A stretch of 57,679 nucleotides of DNA, taken from Succinivibrionaceae bacterium. Its GTDB lineage: Bacteria; Pseudomonadota; Gammaproteobacteria; Enterobacterales; Succinivibrionaceae. The notes beneath the pieces are model-generated. The model saw only the letters and a program-made list of their open reading frames with translations. It searched no databases and was not told where the DNA came from. Positions 37,340-49,000 of this stretch are shown piece by piece. The stretch covers positions 1-57,679 of the forward strand of contig JAEEOK010000130.1 in the NCBI GenBank assembly GCA_016284235.1. The letters run 5' to 3'. Both the position numbers and the translations under genes were made by a program. The number at the start of each line of letters is the position of its first letter. The stretch's first letter is position 1.

Positions 37340-37421
37340 ATCTTTGAAATAAAGGTTAAATTGTTTCTGTTTTTACTTCTTGTTTTTCGTTTTTTAAACC
37401 GGAGCTGTGGTTCCGGTTTTT
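37340..37421 (+). ncRNA. Candidate small RNA of about 80 nt
   Basis: Transcription from the promoter at 37304-37332 would begin near 37340 and meet a hairpin AAACCGGA (37396-37403) / TCCGGTTT (37412-37419), after which the T-run continues. The predicted RNA is rich in U and has no open frame of note. It could instead be the first part of a long 5' leader for the DUF6273 gene at 37712, with the hairpin as an attenuator. Ends are estimates. Confidence 0.4.
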
Positions 37422-37711
37422 CACAGCGCAGTCATAGTATTTTGTTCTTTTAGTTTTTTACTGGGGAAATTCAATACGAGTTAAGAAAAGTCTAAAAATG
37501 CACTGAATGTCTGTGTTTCGGTTTTAAACAGGTATGATATTTCAGACCGGGATCTTTAAGAGTCCTGCATTGTATAGTCAGGAAAATGATGTCAGTGCTG
37601 ACTGGATTCAGCTTCCTTCAGGTTCTAATCGGGAAATTCAGACTGAAGGAATGGTTCAGGACAGTCGTTAGAGTTTTTTTCAGTTTAAGTTAATGATTAA
37701 ACGGAGTTGAT

Positions 37712-38359
37712 ATGATTGAAAAAAATTTATACAAGGTTGGAGACAAGGTCACATTCGGCCGTTACGTTCAAATGTTTAAGGATTTTTCTCCGGTGGAATG
37801 GCGGGTGCTGGATACAACTGATGAAAAAGTTCTTCTGCTGTCAGACAAAGCCCTGGAATTACAATGCTACAGAATCTTGCGTGATGACATCATCTCTACT
37901 TTTGAGAATAATTTTGAAGAATTAAAGAAGGTGTTGAAGAAGGAATTGTCCTGGGAGAACAGTGATCCGCGAAAGTGGCTGAACAATTATTTTTTCAACT
38001 CATGCTTTGATGATACGGAGAAGAATCAGATTGTTCCGGTCAGACATATTTCAGGATTTGGAGAGGAAACAGAAGACCGAATTTTTCTTCTGAGCAGGGA
38101 CGAGGTTGAGAAATATTTTCCGGTTCCAGAGGATCGCCTTACCGGTATTACCATGCATGTAATCAAGAAGATGCATCCCAATATAAAAAGCCAGAAGAGG
38201 CTGGCAGACCTGGCAGAAAAGAAAGTGAAAGACTGGTGGCTCAGAACATCCGGCGAAGGCGGGGCACACTATGTATCCGGAAGGAATAGCGACGTTCTCT
38301 GCGGTATTGAATATGAACGCAATCTTCTGCGGCCTGCTCTCTGGATTAGCAGAAAGTAG
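37712..38359 (+). CDS. Cytosolic DUF6273 domain protein
   Basis: 215 aa, paralogue of the exported protein at 4231-4863: 'GDKVTFGRYVQM', 'VEWRVLDTTDEKVLLLSDKAL', 'DPRKWLNNYFFNSCFDDTEK', 'DRIFLLSRDEVEKYF', 'WWLRTSGE' and 'LRPALWISRK'. There is no signal peptide, so it should stay in the cytosol unless exported another way. Extra charged residues lie at about 60-85 and 145-175. CGGAG lies 7 nt before the ATG. DUF6273 has no known biochemical role. Confidence 0.75.
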   Translation: MIEKNLYKVGDKVTFGRYVQMFKDFSPVEWRVLDTTDEKVLLLSDKALELQCYRILRDDIISTFENNFEELKKVLKKELSWENSDPRKWLNNYFFNSCFDDTEKNQIVPVRHISGFGEETEDRIFLLSRDEVEKYFPVPEDRLTGITMHVIKKMHPNIKSQKRLADLAEKKVKDWWLRTSGEGGAHYVSGRNSDVLCGIEYERNLLRPALWISRK

Positions 38360-38631
38360 GGAAACACGCTGAGCGGTTTTATAGACACGTTCTTGTCTGC
38401 AGGTATGATATGTACCGGCAGGTGCATATCGTTACGTTAAATTGTTCTGTTATATCACTCATCCTTATACTGAGGACTTTTCTGAATGAAAATATTTACC
38501 GCTTCACTGAAACCGGTAAAAAAGAACTGAAGGTTCTAACCATGCGGTGAGGATCCGGCGATCCTTGTGAGTGGTGTCGTCAGCAGAACGGCATATCTTA
38601 CGGTTTTAAAACAAAAGAAAGGAATTGAATT

Positions 38632-39102
38632 ATGACAAAGAAATATTACATCGCCTACGGCAGCAACCTCAACATTGACCAGATGAACCACCGCTGCTCC
38701 GGAGCAAGCATTGCAGGCACCTCGGAAATACAGGATTATCAGCTGCTGTTCAAGGGAAGCAAAACCGGGGCCTACCTTACCATCGAACCCAAGAAGGGCT
38801 CAAGGGTTCCGGTGGCGGTATGGGAGGTAACGGATGATAATGAACTTTCTCTTGATCGCTACGAAGGCTGTCCGAATTTCTACTACAAGACCGAGATGGA
38901 AATTCCAGTAACCTGCATCAGTGACAGAGAGGTCAGAAATCTCAGAGCATTTGTCTACATTATGCATGAGGAGCGTAAAATCGATGTTCCATCCCAGCGG
39001 TACGTGGATGTCTGCCTTGCTGGCTACAAGGCATTCGGCTTTGATGAAAAATATCTTTATGACGCACTGAACATCAGTCATGAGGCCCGTCGGGAGCAGT
39101 GA
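38632..39102 (+). CDS. Gamma-glutamylcyclotransferase-like (GGCT/AIG2) protein
   Basis: The 156-aa protein carries the substrate-binding YGSNLN at 8-13 and the catalytic acidic motif 'LDRYEGCPNFYYK' (Glu near residue 78). These features match the GGCT-like fold, which turns gamma-glutamyl or epsilon-amine-glutamyl compounds into 5-oxoproline plus the amine. Which substrate is used here is unknown. AAAGGA lies 9 nt before the ATG. It is the last clear gene before the pheS region. Confidence 0.87.
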   Translation: MTKKYYIAYGSNLNIDQMNHRCSGASIAGTSEIQDYQLLFKGSKTGAYLTIEPKKGSRVPVAVWEVTDDNELSLDRYEGCPNFYYKTEMEIPVTCISDREVRNLRAFVYIMHEERKIDVPSQRYVDVCLAGYKAFGFDEKYLYDALNISHEARREQ

Positions 39103-39157
39103 GACTGTTTATACCCCGTGTGTGTGAGAAAATCAGCGGTTTCAGATGCGGGAATAA

Positions 39158-39511
39158 TCATGCGCAGGAACAGGCCGGTTTGGCGGGGCGGACGTCCGGA
39201 ATAAAAAACTGTCGGATAGCTGATCTGCAGCTCCGGACTTTCCGTATCGGAACATTAAATCTGCATATCTGAAATATGGATGAAATTTTGAAGCGGCTGC
39301 TGAATGATGCAACAGGCGGGAGCCCGGTAAGGACTTCACAGGGCGCCGGCTGCTTCACTGTATTTCTGATGCGGGAGTTCCTTATTTTTTTTGTTTCGCG
39401 CACCTTCTTACCGTATTCTTCTGTAAGTCCGGTGCGACTTTTTTCTGACAGCCTGAAGTAGCTGGTTTTTCTCTTCATGAGCTGTATTCCTGCGGACGGC
39501 TGATGCGGCAT
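39158..39511 (-). CDS. Possible small basic protein with a perfect Shine-Dalgarno
   Basis: The ATG at 39511 on the minus strand is preceded by AGGAGGTGAT, the full complement of the 16S 3' end, with GGAGG 8 nt before the start. This is the main support. The frame encodes 117 aa, very rich in Lys and Arg in its first half (MPHQPSAGIQLMKRKTSYFR...), and Cys/Pro-rich at the end. I recognise no domain. A TATACC-like -10 lies about 35 nt upstream. It could be a genuine short gene, or the fine ribosome site could be a relic of a degraded one. Confidence 0.35.
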   Translation of the reverse strand: MPHQPSAGIQLMKRKTSYFRLSEKSRTGLTEEYGKKVRETKKIRNSRIRNTVKQPAPCEVLTGLPPVASFSSRFKISSIFQICRFNVPIRKVRSCRSAIRQFFIPDVRPAKPACSCA

Positions 39512-40909
<1,398 letters not shown>

Positions 40910-40926
40910 CAGGTCAGAGGTCTAAA

Positions 40927-43320
40927 ATGAAATTTTCAAAAGCGTGGGTTGAGGAATGGGTTAAGACCGGTATGACTGCCGGCGAGCTGTCGGATGTTAT
41001 CACCATGGCCGGTCTTGAGGTGGATACTGTCGAAAAAGCCGCCGGTGATTTTGATCATGTGGTTGTGGGCAGGGTTGTTGAGTGTGCCGATCATCCGGAT
41101 TCGGATCATCTTCATGTAACAAAGGTTGATGTCGGCGGCAGTGAGCTGCTGGATATTGTATGCGGAGCTCCGAACTGCAGAAAGGATCTTAAGGTGTGCG
41201 TTGCCATGATCGGCGCCGTGCTCCCCGGTGATTTTAAAATCAAGCCGGCCAAGCTCAGAGGTGTTGCGTCAAACGGTATGCTCTGCTCCTACCGTGAGCT
41301 TGGAGTTGATATTCCTTCTGAAGGTATTATCGAACTCCCTGACGATGCTCCTCTCGGAGAGGATGTCCGCACCTATTTCGGCTGGGATGATGAATTAATC
41401 GAGGTTGATCTTACTGCAAACAGAGCAGACTGTCTGAGTATTATCGGTCTTGCCAGGGAAATAGCGGTGCTTACAGGAAAGGAATACACTCTTCCCGACT
41501 TTACGAGAGCCGTTCCTTCTCTTTCAGATACTGTTTCCATTACTCTTGACGATCCTAAGGCATGTCCGCGTTACTTCGGAAGAGTGTTCAAAGGACTTAA
41601 CGTCAGGGCAGAAACTCCTTTATGGATGAAGGAGAAACTCCGCCGCTGCGGTCTGAGATCGGTGGATCCTATTGTTGATGTAACAAATTATGTAATGCTT
41701 GAATTGGGACAGCCTCTTCATTCATTTGATCTGAACAAGCTCCAGGGCGGTATTCATGTACGCTTTGCACGTCCTGGTGAAAAACTGAAGGTTTTAAGCG
41801 GTGAGGAGCTGGAGCTTCGTCCTTCAACTCTGGTAATAGCAGATGATACCGGTCCTGTTGCCATGGCGGGCATATACGGCGGTCTGGACACTGGTGTGAG
41901 TGAGAATACCACCGACATTCTGCTTGAGTGTGCATATTTTTCTCCTGATGCAGTCAAGGGAGAGGCCAGAGAATACGGTCTTGCAACTGATGCATCCCAC
42001 CGCAATGAAAGGGGTATAGACTGGAATATACAGGAACTGGCGTGCGAGCGCGCCACGCAGCTGCTTCTTGACATATGCGGAGGAAGCTGCGGCGAGATAA
42101 TCAGAGCCGAGGCTGCTGATTCGATTCCGGTTTCAAAGAAAATAAGTCTTGATATGGCTCTGGTTCACCGTGTTATAGGTGAAAACATTGTTACTGAAGA
42201 GCAGGTACTTAAAATTCTCAACGGTCTGGGTATCAGAACCGAGAGTCTCGGCGGCGGCAGGATGGTTTCAAACAGTCCTTCATGGAGAATTGACATAGCC
42301 ATTGCCGAAGATCTTATTGAAGAGGTTGCCCGCATTCACGGATACAACAACATACCTAATGCCGCACCGAAGGCGGAGCTTAACATGCTTCGTTCATCCA
42401 TGACTGATCTGCCGCTTGATCGTCTCAAATCACAGCTGGTATGCCGCAATTACAATGAGGTGGTCACCTACAGTTTTGTTGATCAGCAGAAGATGGCGGC
42501 AATGTATCCTGATATGAAGCCTATAGTAATTCCTAAGCCGATTACTGCCGATATGGATGCAATGAGGGTTTCTCTCCTTCCTGGTCTGATGCAGGTTATC
42601 GCTTTTAACAACGCCCGTCAGGTAACATCTCTTAAGATATTTGAGAGCGGTCTGAAGTTTATTTCCGATGACAGTGCTCCAAACGGCATAGCGCAGATCA
42701 AGACTCTTGCCGGAGCAATATCCGGACTTGCAGACAGCGAACAGTGGTCTGTAGCATCAAGAAATGTCGATTTCTTTGATATCAAGGGTGATCTTGAAGC
42801 GCTGCTTGAGCTTACCGGTGAGAAGGACAGATATACCTTTGTACCGCTGAATTCCAGTGCTCTTCATCCGGGGCAGAGCGCCGCGGTGATGTATGACGGA
42901 AGACAGGTCGGCGTTGTCGGACAGATCCATCCTGCCGTACAGAAAAAGTACGGTGTAAAATTCAAGACCTTTGTTTTTGAAATTGAACTTGACGCACTGT
43001 CAAGAACACAGGTTCCGGTGTACCATGAGATATCCAAGTTCCCGTCAAATCGCAGAGATATCGCCATTGTGGTTGATGATTCAGTTCCGGCCGGTGAGAT
43101 TATTGATACAATTAAAAAGGCATCCTCCGATTTGATCCGTTCGGTTTCTCTGTTTGACCTGTACAGTGGCGGAACCATGGAGAGTGGAAAGAAGAGCATT
43201 GCCATAAGCATGCAGCTTCAGGATCTTAATTCGACTCTTGATGAGGCAAGAATCTCTGAAACTGTTTCTAGTGTGCTCGGTGTGCTTAAGGATAGGTTTA
43301 ACGCAGTTTTAAGGGAATAG
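40927..43320 (+). CDS. pheT: Phenylalanine--tRNA ligase beta subunit
   Basis: 797 aa (E. coli 795). Domains in order are the OB-fold tRNA-binding module (about 39-148, 'VVVGRVVECADHPDSDHLHV'), the B3/B4 editing domain (about 210-385), B5 (about 400-475), the catalytic-like core and the C-terminal ferredoxin-like anticodon domain (about 700-795, 'SKFPSNRRDIAIVVD'). Editing residues in the B3/B4 cleft appear complete. Operon pheS-pheT-ihfA, with 4 nt to ihfA. Confidence 0.98.
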   Translation: MKFSKAWVEEWVKTGMTAGELSDVITMAGLEVDTVEKAAGDFDHVVVGRVVECADHPDSDHLHVTKVDVGGSELLDIVCGAPNCRKDLKVCVAMIGAVLPGDFKIKPAKLRGVASNGMLCSYRELGVDIPSEGIIELPDDAPLGEDVRTYFGWDDELIEVDLTANRADCLSIIGLAREIAVLTGKEYTLPDFTRAVPSLSDTVSITLDDPKACPRYFGRVFKGLNVRAETPLWMKEKLRRCGLRSVDPIVDVTNYVMLELGQPLHSFDLNKLQGGIHVRFARPGEKLKVLSGEELELRPSTLVIADDTGPVAMAGIYGGLDTGVSENTTDILLECAYFSPDAVKGEAREYGLATDASHRNERGIDWNIQELACERATQLLLDICGGSCGEIIRAEAADSIPVSKKISLDMALVHRVIGENIVTEEQVLKILNGLGIRTESLGGGRMVSNSPSWRIDIAIAEDLIEEVARIHGYNNIPNAAPKAELNMLRSSMTDLPLDRLKSQLVCRNYNEVVTYSFVDQQKMAAMYPDMKPIVIPKPITADMDAMRVSLLPGLMQVIAFNNARQVTSLKIFESGLKFISDDSAPNGIAQIKTLAGAISGLADSEQWSVASRNVDFFDIKGDLEALLELTGEKDRYTFVPLNSSALHPGQSAAVMYDGRQVGVVGQIHPAVQKKYGVKFKTFVFEIELDALSRTQVPVYHEISKFPSNRRDIAIVVDDSVPAGEIIDTIKKASSDLIRSVSLFDLYSGGTMESGKKSIAISMQLQDLNSTLDEARISETVSSVLGVLKDRFNAVLRE

Positions 43321-43324
43321 TTGT

Positions 43325-43597
43325 ATGACTGTTACAAAGGCTAACATAGTTTCTGATTTATGCAGAAAGTGCAATGTTTCGAAGAACGAGGCCGCATATC
43401 TTGTAGAGCTTTTCCTGGAATGTATCAAGGATACTCTGCAGGCGGGCGAGCCTGTGAAGATCTTCGGTTTCGGCAACTTTTCAGTTCATGAGAAGAATCC
43501 TCGTCCGGGCAGGAATCCCCGCACCGGCGAGGAGGTTACAATATCAAGGCGCAAGGTTGTCACTTTCAAAATGAATCATTCAAAAAACTGGTTATAG
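43325..43597 (+). CDS. ihfA: Integration host factor alpha subunit
   Basis: The 90-aa protein is an HU/IHF family DNA-bending subunit. 'IFGFGNFSVHEKNPRPGRNPRTGE' is the beta-arm with the Pro that intercalates between bases. Its place directly after pheT (4 nt) is the conserved ihfA position in gammaproteobacteria, which supports alpha rather than HU or beta. It is about 9 residues shorter than E. coli IhfA at the C-terminus. IHF shapes promoters, recombination sites and, in some systems, CRISPR leaders. Confidence 0.93.
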   Translation: MTVTKANIVSDLCRKCNVSKNEAAYLVELFLECIKDTLQAGEPVKIFGFGNFSVHEKNPRPGRNPRTGEEVTISRRKVVTFKMNHSKNWL

Positions 43598-43620
43598 CCG
43601 TTTGTCCGGAGGGCGGGAGC

Positions 43621-44376
43621 ATGAAGCAGCTGAATATTAAAAATATCGTTGTGCTTACAGGTGCGGGAATTTCGGCAGAGTCCGGAATACCTGTGTTTCG
43701 CTCCGAGACAGGATTGTGGGAGAATCACAGGGTGGAGGATGTCTGCACTCCTGAGGCTTATGATCGCAATCCTGCCCTTGTCAGAAATTTCTATGACGGT
43801 ATGAGGGTAAAGCTTGCCAATATAAAACCGAATCCCGCTCATCTTGCTCTTGCCCGTCTCGGACGGGAGTGGAAGGGTGGCTACACTCTTGTAACCCAGA
43901 ACATTGATAATCTTCATGAACAGGCCGGATCTGAGAATGTGATTCATATGCACGGCGAGCTGATGAAGATTCGATGCTATGAGGATTACGGCGGATGCGG
44001 TACGGTGGTGGAGACCGACAGGCCTCAGGATCCGGAGCAGCCATGTCCGAACTGCGGAAAAAAACTTCTTCGTCCGCATATCGTCTGGTTTGGTGAAATG
44101 CCTCTTGATATGGATCTGATAAGCGAAAGACTGAGCAAATCTGATCTGTTTATTTCTATCGGAACATCCGGAGTTGTGTATCCGGCGGCCGGCTTTGTAA
44201 GATCTGCGAAGTTTGCCGGTGCGGTAACTGTCGAGTTCAATCTTGAGCCTTCTGCAACCAAGGGATATTTCGATGCCGGTGTATACGGCAAGGCCGGTAC
44301 CACACTTCCTGATTTTGTTGACAGACTGCTTTCCCGCGGATCTGAATATATCTCCGAACTGATCCGGGGAGCATGA
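43621..44376 (+). CDS. cobB: NAD-dependent protein deacylase (sirtuin) CobB
   Basis: 251 aa. The NAD-binding 'VLTGAGISAESGIPVFR' (11-27), 'TQNIDNLHE' (92-100), the catalytic His111 and the zinc Cys (119, 126, 142, 145) are all present. CobB removes acetyl and, when a Tyr/Arg pair is present, succinyl groups from lysine. In E. coli this pair is Tyr92/Arg95 in FYNARRRQL. Here the aligned stretch is FYDGMRVKL: Tyr58 is kept but the Arg position is Met61, with Arg62 next to it. Acyl preference may differ. GGAGG precedes the ATG; 23 nt after ihfA, likely same transcript. Confidence 0.93.
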   Translation: MKQLNIKNIVVLTGAGISAESGIPVFRSETGLWENHRVEDVCTPEAYDRNPALVRNFYDGMRVKLANIKPNPAHLALARLGREWKGGYTLVTQNIDNLHEQAGSENVIHMHGELMKIRCYEDYGGCGTVVETDRPQDPEQPCPNCGKKLLRPHIVWFGEMPLDMDLISERLSKSDLFISIGTSGVVYPAAGFVRSAKFAGAVTVEFNLEPSATKGYFDAGVYGKAGTTLPDFVDRLLSRGSEYISELIRGA

Positions 44377-44715
44377 TCAGGAGTCTTATATCTCTTCCTT
44401 TTTACGGTTTTCTGTTCTGACTTCATCCGCGTGTTTTTACGGCAGGGTGAAGTTTTTTCTTTTAAGAGTGTTTCATCTGTTTGGATGTACACGGTTTCAT
44501 AGTCACCGGTCTGATGATTTACCTCCCGGCCGGGAATTAAACAGCACGGGTGCCAAAATACCTCCAGTTCCTGATGTTAAAAAACAGTGACTGTTTTGAT
44601 TTCATGCTGCGGGATAAAAAAAAATCCTGCCGTAAAGGCAGGATCCTTTCATGTTCAGCTCTCAGCCTGCATTTCATCCTGCAGGCCGGCGCTCTTTAGA
44701 AGCGCGGAGCAGAAC
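44377..44715. other. Convergent gap between cobB and the pullulanase remnant
   Basis: 339 nt without a gene. The right part carries the minus-strand terminator at 44614-44644. The middle includes a GC-rich stretch near 44525 (CCCGGCCGGG, self-complementary). No other signal is seen. Confidence 0.5.
44614..44644 (-). terminator. Terminator for the pullulanase-derived gene
   Basis: ATCCTGCC (44624-44631) pairs with GGCAGGAT (44637-44644) around GTAAA. On the minus strand the stem is followed by a run of eight or more T. It shows that the remnant still sits with its original 3' terminator. Confidence 0.9.
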
Positions 44716-45594
44716 TTACTGACACTGATAGGTGAAGCTCGTATTTTCGATATTGTCAGTCACCTTGAATGAGCAGGTTCCCTGAATACCGGTAATATTG
44801 GCGCCGTTATTGGATGTAAGCTGACCCAAATTACCGCCGTCCGGAGTTCCGTAGCTCCAGCCCCATTCATCCGGATAAACCTTGAATTTGAATTCATCGG
44901 ATGAGGTCAGAGTCACGTTGTCAATATTCCATGAGTCATCGGCAGGGTTATAGGAAAGAAGTCTCTGGGAAGAATCCTGAGCCCAGTTGTTTATAGAGCC
45001 GATCAAATACATTGATGGAATATCAGGTGCTACAACAGGTGTCACATCAGAGCCGAATTTGATGAGACATATGGTCCAAGGGGTTGATCTGACAGTCAGT
45101 TCAGTGCCGTTGAGTTCGGCAGTGCAGGTATCACTTCCGAATACGCCGCCCTTATCCCAGAGACTTCCAGGATAAACAGCGAGGTGCCCGTCGGTAAAAT
45201 GCTCATAGCTGTTGAGTGTTATGCCGTCAGTTTGTGAACTTTCGTTGCCTGCATTGATGAATACAATTACACCGTTGTCGCTTGCATCATCATATGCAGC
45301 CATGGCAATAACGCCTGGAGCCTGCTTCGTGCCGGTGTTGAGGAATTTAACATTCTTCTTGATAAGTTCCGCATCACCCATTGCCAGCATTGATTTTGAA
45401 TTTCTGCGCTCCTGCAGCATGTTCAGGTAGGTTGCAGCCATCAGACTGGTGTCAGCCACATATCCTGATGTTACATTGCTGCCATCCAGCAGAGAATTGT
45501 AGATTACAGCAGGCCAGTCATCCTTGTCCTTGTCATAGTTGACAAAGGCGACGTTAGGCTGATCCTTGCGGTTGCCGTTAAATTCCCCGAACAT
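44716..45594 (-). pseudogene. 5'-truncated pullulanase: C-terminal domain plus starch-binding-like module
   Basis: The 292-codon frame begins at the very end of a glycoside hydrolase 13 catalytic domain and contains the pullulanase C-terminal beta domain ('LQERRNSKSMLAMGDAELIK', 'VKFLNTGTKQAPGVIAMAAY', 'GVIVFINAGNESSQT'), then a beta module ('MYLIGSINNWA', 'EFKFKVYPDEWGWSYG') like those that bind starch. The (beta/alpha)8 barrel with its Asp/Glu catalytic residues and any signal peptide are absent. Homology does not continue upstream of about 45600, and no proper ribosome site precedes the ATG at 45594. It is best read as a remnant cut by a rearrangement. A secreted binding-only protein is unlikely without a signal. 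Confidence 0.75.
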
Positions 45595-46060
45595 TTTCTC
45601 TGACGCACGGCCTTCGAATTAATCCCGATTTCAGACAGTGAAGATTACACTGCCGGATGTATAAAAAATAAGCGGCTGATGGACAAAAAAACAGGATGGT
45701 GTCCCTAGAAAGACGTCATCCGAATTGTTGTAAATCACGTTTTCCCGGCAAAATATTCTGTGTTTTTTTTATTCGTTTTTTAAGCTTTAATGATATTTTT
45801 GAATTTGAAATTTGATGTATGCAAATTTTGATTTGCTATGGATTCAAATGAAAACAACGACTTACGTGTTTTTTTTTGAGAAAAAAGGAGGTGCAGCGAA
45901 AGTTTCATTCCGTTTTTTTATTTGATCATTCTGATTCAAAATTTCATGAATTTAATATGATTTTGCATCATCAATATGACATTCAGGGCCAACATAGTAA
46001 TAAAATAGCAACTGAAGGATTTGTGGTTCAGAATCATTTGTATGGAGGGGGTGACAGGAT
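45595..46060. other. AT-rich junction upstream of the helicase operon
   Basis: 466 nt, markedly AT-rich compared with its neighbours, between the truncated pullulanase and the nuclease-helicase gene. It contains an excellent ribosome-site-like AAAAAAGGAGGTG near 45881-45892 with no ATG at a suitable distance. A frame of 79 codons follows but lacks a normal start. This looks like a recombination junction with a decayed gene end. Promoter elements for the helicase operon should lie here but are not obvious. Confidence 0.45.
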
Positions 46061-49000
46061 ATGGGATCAGCTTCTTTTTCCGCCTCCTACACAAATTCTG
46101 TGCACAGTTTCATAATCACCGGCCTGCCGGAAGGCACATGCCCTGATTCAACTCTTCTTTCCTTTACCTGCGTTATTATGAACATCCTTCAGCGATCCAG
46201 GGTTGTTAAGCCGTCAGAATATCTGATTTCTCGGCTGAATGATCCTTCAGGTATTATGCAGCAGAGATATTTTCTAGTTTCGAAGCATTCAGAGCTTCCG
46301 AAATGGAGAAATACCATCAAAGGCTCCGGTGACGGCAGAAATCCCGCTCTTGATTTTTTTTATTCGGATGAGCTTTGGGAACACTATCTTCCGGATTATT
46401 CATGGATCCGCCAGATGATTATTCCTGAAGCTGATCTGAAGAAGGTGCTTGATGATGATTCGGATCAGTGGACCGGTCAGACTGTGGATTTTTATCTTCC
46501 CGCCGCGGGCCTCGTAATTGAGATCGACGGCATTCAGCATAAATTAAACCTCGGTCAGAAAATGCTTGACAGAGACCGTGACGAGGCACTTTCATACAAG
46601 GGAAGAAAAACGGTAAGAATACCTGCATCCGTGCTGACACCGCCGTACGACGGACTGGATAAGTGCTTTGAGTCAATACGGAATTGTCTGCTTGAAGCGG
46701 GCTTTGACAGCGTGCCTGTGCTGTCGGATGACAGTGAGGCAAATGATGATTTAGATCTGCTGCTGAAATACGAGACTGTTATTCGCTGTCAGTTTGCAGT
46801 ACTGTCTCTTGTAAAGGCCGGCGCCCTGTCAGTCGGCGATGACAGGTGGCTTTTTAATGTTCCCGAAAATCTTCAGCCTCTTTTTCGGACAGCCGCAGAT
46901 GATCTGCTGCTGTGGTACAGGAATCTGTACGAGCTTAAGGGACTGAAGTTCTCTCCTCCTGAAATTGTTTTTAAAACAGAGGGCGGAAATTGTATTTTTG
47001 CTGATGTCGATCTGTTCAGGCGTCCGGATGAAACTTCCTGCAGCGGGATTACAGTACTTGCAGATCCGTGGGACGGCACCGATTATTTTTCCATGTCATG
47101 CTCTGATGCGGTCAATTACAATATTTCATGGCCTCTTTCCGATGATTCGCCGCGGGTGGCGGCGCTGCATTTCTTTCTGCGCAATCTGTTCAATTATGAT
47201 GAATTCAAGGAAGGGCAGATTCCGATCCTTGTCAACATTCTTAATCTTCAGCGAAATATTGGTATTCTTCCAACAGGCGGCGGAAAATCACTCTGCTATC
47301 AGCTTGCCGTTATGCTACAGCCGGCTGTCTCATTTGTTGTCTGTCCCATCATATCCCTGCTGATGGATCAGAAGGAGAATCTGGACAGGGCCGGAATTAC
47401 AAGAACAGAATACATAGCCAGTCAGGGAAAGACACGGGAAGAGAAATCCGAAATCATAAAGCTTTATGCTGCAGGGCGGCTTTTTCTTGTATGGGTTGCA
47501 CCGGAACGGTTTCAGTCCAGGGAGTTTCGCAGTACTCTTCACTCCGTAAGTGATCATTTCAGTTTTTCATATGCGGTGATTGATGAGGTGCACTGCCTTT
47601 CCGAGTGGGGGCATGATTTCAGAACTTCTTATCTGACTCTGATTAATACCATTGAAAATTCATGTCCAGGAATTACGATCCTCGGTCTTACGGCCACGGC
47701 ATCCCAGGCTGTTCTTCAGGATTTAAAGATTGAATTCGGCGACGGCACTGTTGTGAGATCACTTCCGTCTCTCAGACGCAGAAATCTGTCTTTTAAGGTT
47801 ATCAGAGATTCTGGGCAGGCACGCGGAATATTTCCGTATCTTGAGGATATTTTAAGGCGTCATCACTACGGTGAAGGAGGGATCCCTGATTCCGGGATAG
47901 TTTTTACTCTTACCAGGGATCGCTCGGATGATGCGCCAAGACGCGGTCAGCTGCGGCTTGCCGAGGCGGTCAGAAGGACATTTCCCGTGAATTCAGGGCA
48001 GGTGGGTATTTATCACAGCTCTGTTTCGAACAGAACCGAGGTTCAGAAATTGTTTATTGATGACAGGCTTCGCCTGCTTTCCGCCACAAGCGCCTTCGGC
48101 ATGGGGGTCAACAAAACAAATATCCGTTTTACTGTGCATTACGGTCTGCCCAAGTCTGTGGAATCCTTCTATCAGGAGGCGGGAAGAGCAGGCAGGGATA
48201 ATCAGCCTGCCGAAAGCTATATCATATATTCGCCCCAGAATTTCGGAACAAGGGAAAAAATCGAAAGAGCCTTTTCCAGAGATGCCACACCGGAGGAAAT
48301 AAAGAAAATCGGTCTCGGCGGTGATCTCGGAACGATTTTCTTTCTGTGGGGAACCTCCAATGAAGGCATAGAGACAGATGTTGAGATGCTCATGAATTTT
48401 CGCATGCGGCTTAAGGGGATAAGACCGCAGGAGGATGAAAACGGGCAGCTTTTTTATGCTGTGGAGCCTGATACGGGTGCGGGCGGAGGATACGGTGCAA
48501 AACCGTTAACATCAGACAGACTCGAAAGGGTTCTGTACAGGTTAAAGCAGCTTGGGGTTGTAAAGGACTGGCTTATAGACTGGCGGGGAAAAAGCAGATA
48601 TGAGATTTACTTTAATCCCAAGCAGAGTGAAGAAACGGTAAAGGAAAAATTTCTGCAGTATATGGCGCGGCATGCTCCCGGATTTGATATATGGAAGAAA
48701 TACGGGAATATTCTTGGTAATCGTAATGAATATTTTATCTACCGGTATGCAAGAGCTCTCATTGCCTGGACATATGACAATATTGTATTTTCGCGCCGCC
48801 AGGCAACAAAGAATATCCTTGACTATTGCCAGTCGTACAGGGATCCGGAGTCGTTTCATCAGAGAATTGATGATTTTTTAAGAATTTCAGAGCAGACCAT
48901 CCTTCTTGACGGCCTGGTGGATGAAGAAGGAATAAGAGACTGGCACAGATGGTTTTCTGTTTTCCGTGCTCCAGGCTTTGAATCCGCAAAGCACGGAAGC

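Larger units (their letters stand above)
36798..37711. other. 914-nt ORF-free gap with strong promoter and hairpin
   Basis: No coding frame is supported. The left 400 nt are mixed and partly GC-rich. The right half is AT-rich and contains the promoter at 37304-37332 and the hairpin at 37396-37421 listed separately. The last 290 nt before the DUF6273 gene show nothing I can name. Confidence 0.5.

Noticed and set aside
45876-46115. 79-codon plus-strand frame before the nuclease-helicase gene
   Set aside because: Only a TTG start without a properly spaced ribosome site; it overlaps the helicase start in another frame. The good GGAGGTG lies inside the frame.
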